Shown here piece by piece: positions 5,176 through 7,326 of a stretch of 7,326 nt of DNA. A model generated the notes under the pieces. The model saw only the letters and a list, made by a program, of their open reading frames with translations. It had not been told where the DNA came from and ran no database searches. The stretch lies in assembly GCA_903873355.1 (NCBI GenBank), contig CAIQOG010000508.1, positions 1-7,326 on the forward strand. Direction: 5' to 3'. How positions within the stretch are numbered: the stretch's first letter is position 1; each line of letters starts with the position of its first letter. A program made the translations under genes and the position numbers. Source of the DNA: an uncultured Bacteroidales bacterium. GTDB lineage: Bacteria > Bacteroidota > Bacteroidia > Bacteroidales > Paludibacteraceae.

Positions 5176-7326
5176 TCATTTAATTATCAATTTGGCAGAA
5201 GTGTATTTGCCTGAATTAGTCAGAACAATTGTATATATTCCCGGAATAAAATGGTTATCTAAAACACAATTATTTGATTTCAAATTTTTTGAAACTACCC
5301 TCTGTCCGATTGCATTGTAAACCTGCACCGATGTTTCTCCATTCTCAGCAACATGTATAATTAACTGCCCATTGGAATTGTTGGAAATCCAGACATTACC
5401 CTTACCTGCGACATTACTTCCCGTTGTTACCGATTTTTCATGGAATAACAGAGTAAACCGGCTTACATTAAAACTTGTTGAATCTGAAATAAATGAATAA
5501 CTGCTATCATTCAAAGAAACTATAACAGGATTATTTATATCAAGATAGTCTTTCAGAATAATCTGAGTACCCTCGACAAAATTGCTTATCTGAGAAGCTT
5601 TTAAACTGAAACTTCCTGATGTCAGAGTTGAGTATCCGATTGGAATTTCAGTATCATACGGAATGGTATTCAACCCATTAATAGCTACATTTTCACTACC
5701 GGTTACTGTAAAAATCTCAGCTAACTCAGCTGAATCGTCAAACATTTTAGGCGAATCATATCCATCATAATCGTTTGAAGCTTCAGTATTGGAATAAATA
5801 ATTGTTTCATCAGAGTTGATACCATTCGAAATCTGCAATCGTAATACAGGCTGAGTGGTATTTACAGATGCTTTTGATTTGAAACCATTATTGACATTAT
5901 CGCGATGGGTACAATTTGTATTATCGACTGACAGGGTTGCCTGAGTTTCCCCAGGTTCAACGCGTACCCAGAAAGCCTGCATTGGTGGAATTAAGTTCGA
6001 CACAGGTTTCGTTCCGTTAGCAATAGCCATACCACCGGTAGCATTGTAAGTATCAAAGGTATAAGCTCCACCCTGTGTTTTTGTACGATACCAGATTGTT
6101 GACAGAATTTTGTTTTTAGATATTTGATTCCAATCGAGATAAGAAGGATATGGATTGCCTACCAGATTAAATCCTTCTTTATTCTGACCGGGAGTTCGGC
6201 TTAGGTTAATAGATTGAGTACCTGTATTGATTGTACCTATAAATGTTACCGGACCACTGGCAGCCATACTGATCACATATCCTTTCATAACATCAAGAGT
6301 AGAAATATTATCCGTAATATATTGCCATGGAGTACTATTGCCATGTATTTCATCATACCAACAAACCGTATTTGCATTATTTACCGCATTAAATGTGCTG
6401 CTCAAACCTCCGGCAACCGGACTACTAATATACCAGTTTCGTCCTGCGGTCATATATTGCTGAACGTTGGTTGTAGTTGCATTCAGGATGCCACCATTAT
6501 CCACAAAAGTGGCAGAACCGGTTGCATCACTCTGAAGTGTCAGCGCTCCGGTGTTTAGAATAATATCCTGTTCCAATGTCATTTCCCCACCAGGATTTAC
6601 TGTAATTGAATGAACTGTAGAATTTCGGTCAATATTCAAACGCACAGCAGGTAAAACTGTAAGATCAGTACCCGGAAGTAAATCTGATGAACCTATACTC
6701 CCGGAAGAACTAACAATTGCATTTATAGGAGTTATATCCGCTGTCAGATTCGGTGCAATTACTGTATAATTAGTTGTAGGGGAATTAAAGCCATTTACAG
6801 TTATTATCTTTCCATTTGCAACGGATGCATTTTCAAAAGTTGCCACCGGAGTCCCTGTAACTTCAAAACTCTCATCGTTTACAAAACCGGAATAAGATGC
6901 TGTGCCAGTAAATGAAGCCGAGTTATTACCATCATATTGTTTGTTTTCACCTGTCAAACCATTAATGCTCAATGCTTTTGGAATTATATCCGCTGTCAGG
7001 GTTGGAGAAACTACTGTATAATTTGAAGTAGGTGGAGTATAACCATTTACTGTAATTATTTTTCCTGTACCAACCAAAGTATTTTCAAAAGTTGCCACAG
7101 GAGTGCCTGAAACTTCAAAACTCTCATCGTTAACAAGTCCTGAATAAGTTGGAGTGCCGGTAAATGCAGCCAGATTATTACCGTCGTATTGTTTATTTTC
7201 ACAAGTCAAACCATTAATGCTCAATGCTTTTGGAGTTATATCCGCTGTCAGGGTTGGAGAAACGACTGTATAATTTGAAGTAGGTGGAGTATAGCCATTC
7301 ACTGTAATTATTTTTCCTGTACCAAC
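5176..7326 (-). CDS. T9SS-secreted protein with YDG/MBG repeats (5' end outside window)
   Basis: The frame is open from the right edge to TGA at 5178-5176, giving 716 residues. A GTG at 7302-7300 is the Val of a repeat, not a start: the frame and the repeat continue upstream of it. Residues 1-200 are tandem 84-residue repeats of YDG/MBG type (KQYDGNN, SGxVNDESFEV, GTPVATFEN, KIITVNG, NYTV, LTADITP), two complete and one partial. Residues about 235-290 resemble a short repetitive beta-rich segment (ITVNPGGEMTL, ALTLQSDATG). From about 295 to 460 runs a module common in Bacteroidota exported proteins: GRNWYISSP, TLDVMKGYV, FNLVGNPYPSYLDWN, IPPMQAFWVRV. The final 72 residues (645-716) are a T9SS type A sorting domain. 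Family knowledge says such tails direct passage across the outer membrane and are removed, often with anchoring to A-type lipopolysaccharide. An adhesin or matrix role is inferred; no catalytic motif is visible. No clear terminator follows the stop. Confidence 0.92.
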   Translation of the reverse strand, partial: VGTGKIITVNGYTPPTSNYTVVSPTLTADITPKALSINGLTCENKQYDGNNLAAFTGTPTYSGLVNDESFEVSGTPVATFENTLVGTGKIITVNGYTPPTSNYTVVSPTLTADIIPKALSINGLTGENKQYDGNNSASFTGTASYSGFVNDESFEVTGTPVATFENASVANGKIITVNGFNSPTTNYTVIAPNLTADITPINAIVSSSGSIGSSDLLPGTDLTVLPAVRLNIDRNSTVHSITVNPGGEMTLEQDIILNTGALTLQSDATGSATFVDNGGILNATTTNVQQYMTAGRNWYISSPVAGGLSSTFNAVNNANTVCWYDEIHGNSTPWQYITDNISTLDVMKGYVISMAASGPVTFIGTINTGTQSINLSRTPGQNKEGFNLVGNPYPSYLDWNQISKNKILSTIWYRTKTQGGAYTFDTYNATGGMAIANGTKPVSNLIPPMQAFWVRVEPGETQATLSVDNTNCTHRDNVNNGFKSKASVNTTQPVLRLQISNGINSDETIIYSNTEASNDYDGYDSPKMFDDSAELAEIFTVTGSENVAINGLNTIPYDTEIPIGYSTLTSGSFSLKASQISNFVEGTQIILKDYLDINNPVIVSLNDSSYSFISDSTSFNVSRFTLLFHEKSVTTGSNVAGKGNVWISNNSNGQLIIHVAENGETSVQVYNAIGQRVVSKNLKSNNCVLDNHFIPGIYTIVLTNSGKYTSAKLIIK
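5179..5394 (-). other. C-terminal T9SS type A sorting domain (coding segment)
   Basis: These codons specify the last 72 residues of the cargo protein. The order is typical of the Por secretion tail: VWISNNSNGQLIIHV, then the beta-strand pair TSVQVYNAIGQRVVSKNL, then FIPGIYTIVLTNSGKYTSAKLIIK split across the last strands, ending in basic-hydrophobic KLIIK. The G-x-Y-x-(V/I) strand and the 'YNAIGQ' turn are the recognisable marks. The domain implies a complete T9SS machine elsewhere in the genome. Confidence 0.9.
6727..7326 (-). repeat. Tandem 252-bp direct repeats encoding YDG/MBG domains
   Basis: Units of exactly 252 bp (84 codons) lie head to tail: 6727-6978, 6979-7230, and a partial unit 7231-7326 cut by the window edge. 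The 96 visible bases of the partial unit differ from the matching part of the middle unit at only four positions by eye. The innermost unit (6727-6978) is more diverged, with many silent and some replacement differences (e.g. Gly for Cys in TCENK/TGENK). Length and phase are strictly kept, so unit gain or loss would preserve the reading frame. More units probably lie to the right. Confidence 0.93.

Noticed and set aside
5072..5320. Plus-strand 82-codon open frame
   Set aside because: It overlaps the start and promoter of the 57-residue gene and the sorting domain of the cargo gene in antisense; no domain.
6214..6558. Two overlapping plus-strand frames (6214-6558 and 6227-6463)
   Set aside because: Antisense to the conserved central module of the T9SS cargo gene; Cys/Thr/Ile-rich translations with no family features.
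7300..7302. GTG as a start codon for the right-hand gene
   Set aside because: The same codon is the Val of KIITVNG in the other repeat units, and the frame stays open with repeat-matching residues to the window edge. The true start lies outside.
6727..7326. CRISPR array or mobile-element repeats
   Set aside because: The 252-bp units are contiguous coding repeats in one frame, without spacers, inverted ends or a transposase.

Overview
The window reads as chromosomal DNA of a Bacteroidota bacterium, most likely class Bacteroidia; the genus cannot be settled from sequence alone. The clues agree. DNA is AT-rich. One protein ends in a type IX secretion system (T9SS) sorting tail. Two large proteins are built from Bacteroidota-style surface modules: a Gly-rich head, fibronectin III-like repeats with an 'RG-CY ... 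NT-Y--(R/K)AYAT' pattern, and MBG/YDG repeats. Start codons lack Shine-Dalgarno sites, and two promoters carry the Bacteroidota -7 box TAnnTTTG. All four genes I support lie on the minus strand.

In transcription order (right to left): (1) positions 7326-5176 hold the 3' part of a large secreted protein with at least two and a half 252-bp YDG/MBG repeats, a central module common in Bacteroidota secreted proteins, and a C-terminal T9SS type A sorting domain; its 5' end is outside the window. (2) Positions 5095-4922 hold a 57-residue gene with its own well-formed promoter and a terminator hairpin that includes its stop codon. Its GC content (about 48%) is clearly above its surroundings. (3) Positions 4709-2754 encode a 651-residue multi-spanning membrane protein with a GT-C glycosyltransferase-like, TMTC-type N-terminal half and six TPRs in exact 34-residue register. 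It has its own promoter. (4) From 2541 to the left edge runs the 5' part (847 codons, no stop) of a second large exported protein: signal peptide, Gly-rich domain of about 230 residues, then a chain of FN3-like and Ig-like domains.

The genes look like separate transcription units rather than one operon: gaps are 80-213 bp, and promoters can be seen before the small gene and the TPR gene. The shared theme is the cell surface: two exported, probably adhesive or structural proteins flank a membrane enzyme that could act on lipid-linked sugars or secreted proteins. A link between that enzyme and the two secreted proteins is inference from position only. I saw no tRNA, rRNA, CRISPR array, transposase or attachment site. 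The most interesting items are the compact small-protein unit, the TMTC-like membrane protein between two exported proteins, and the nearly identical 252-bp repeats at the right edge.
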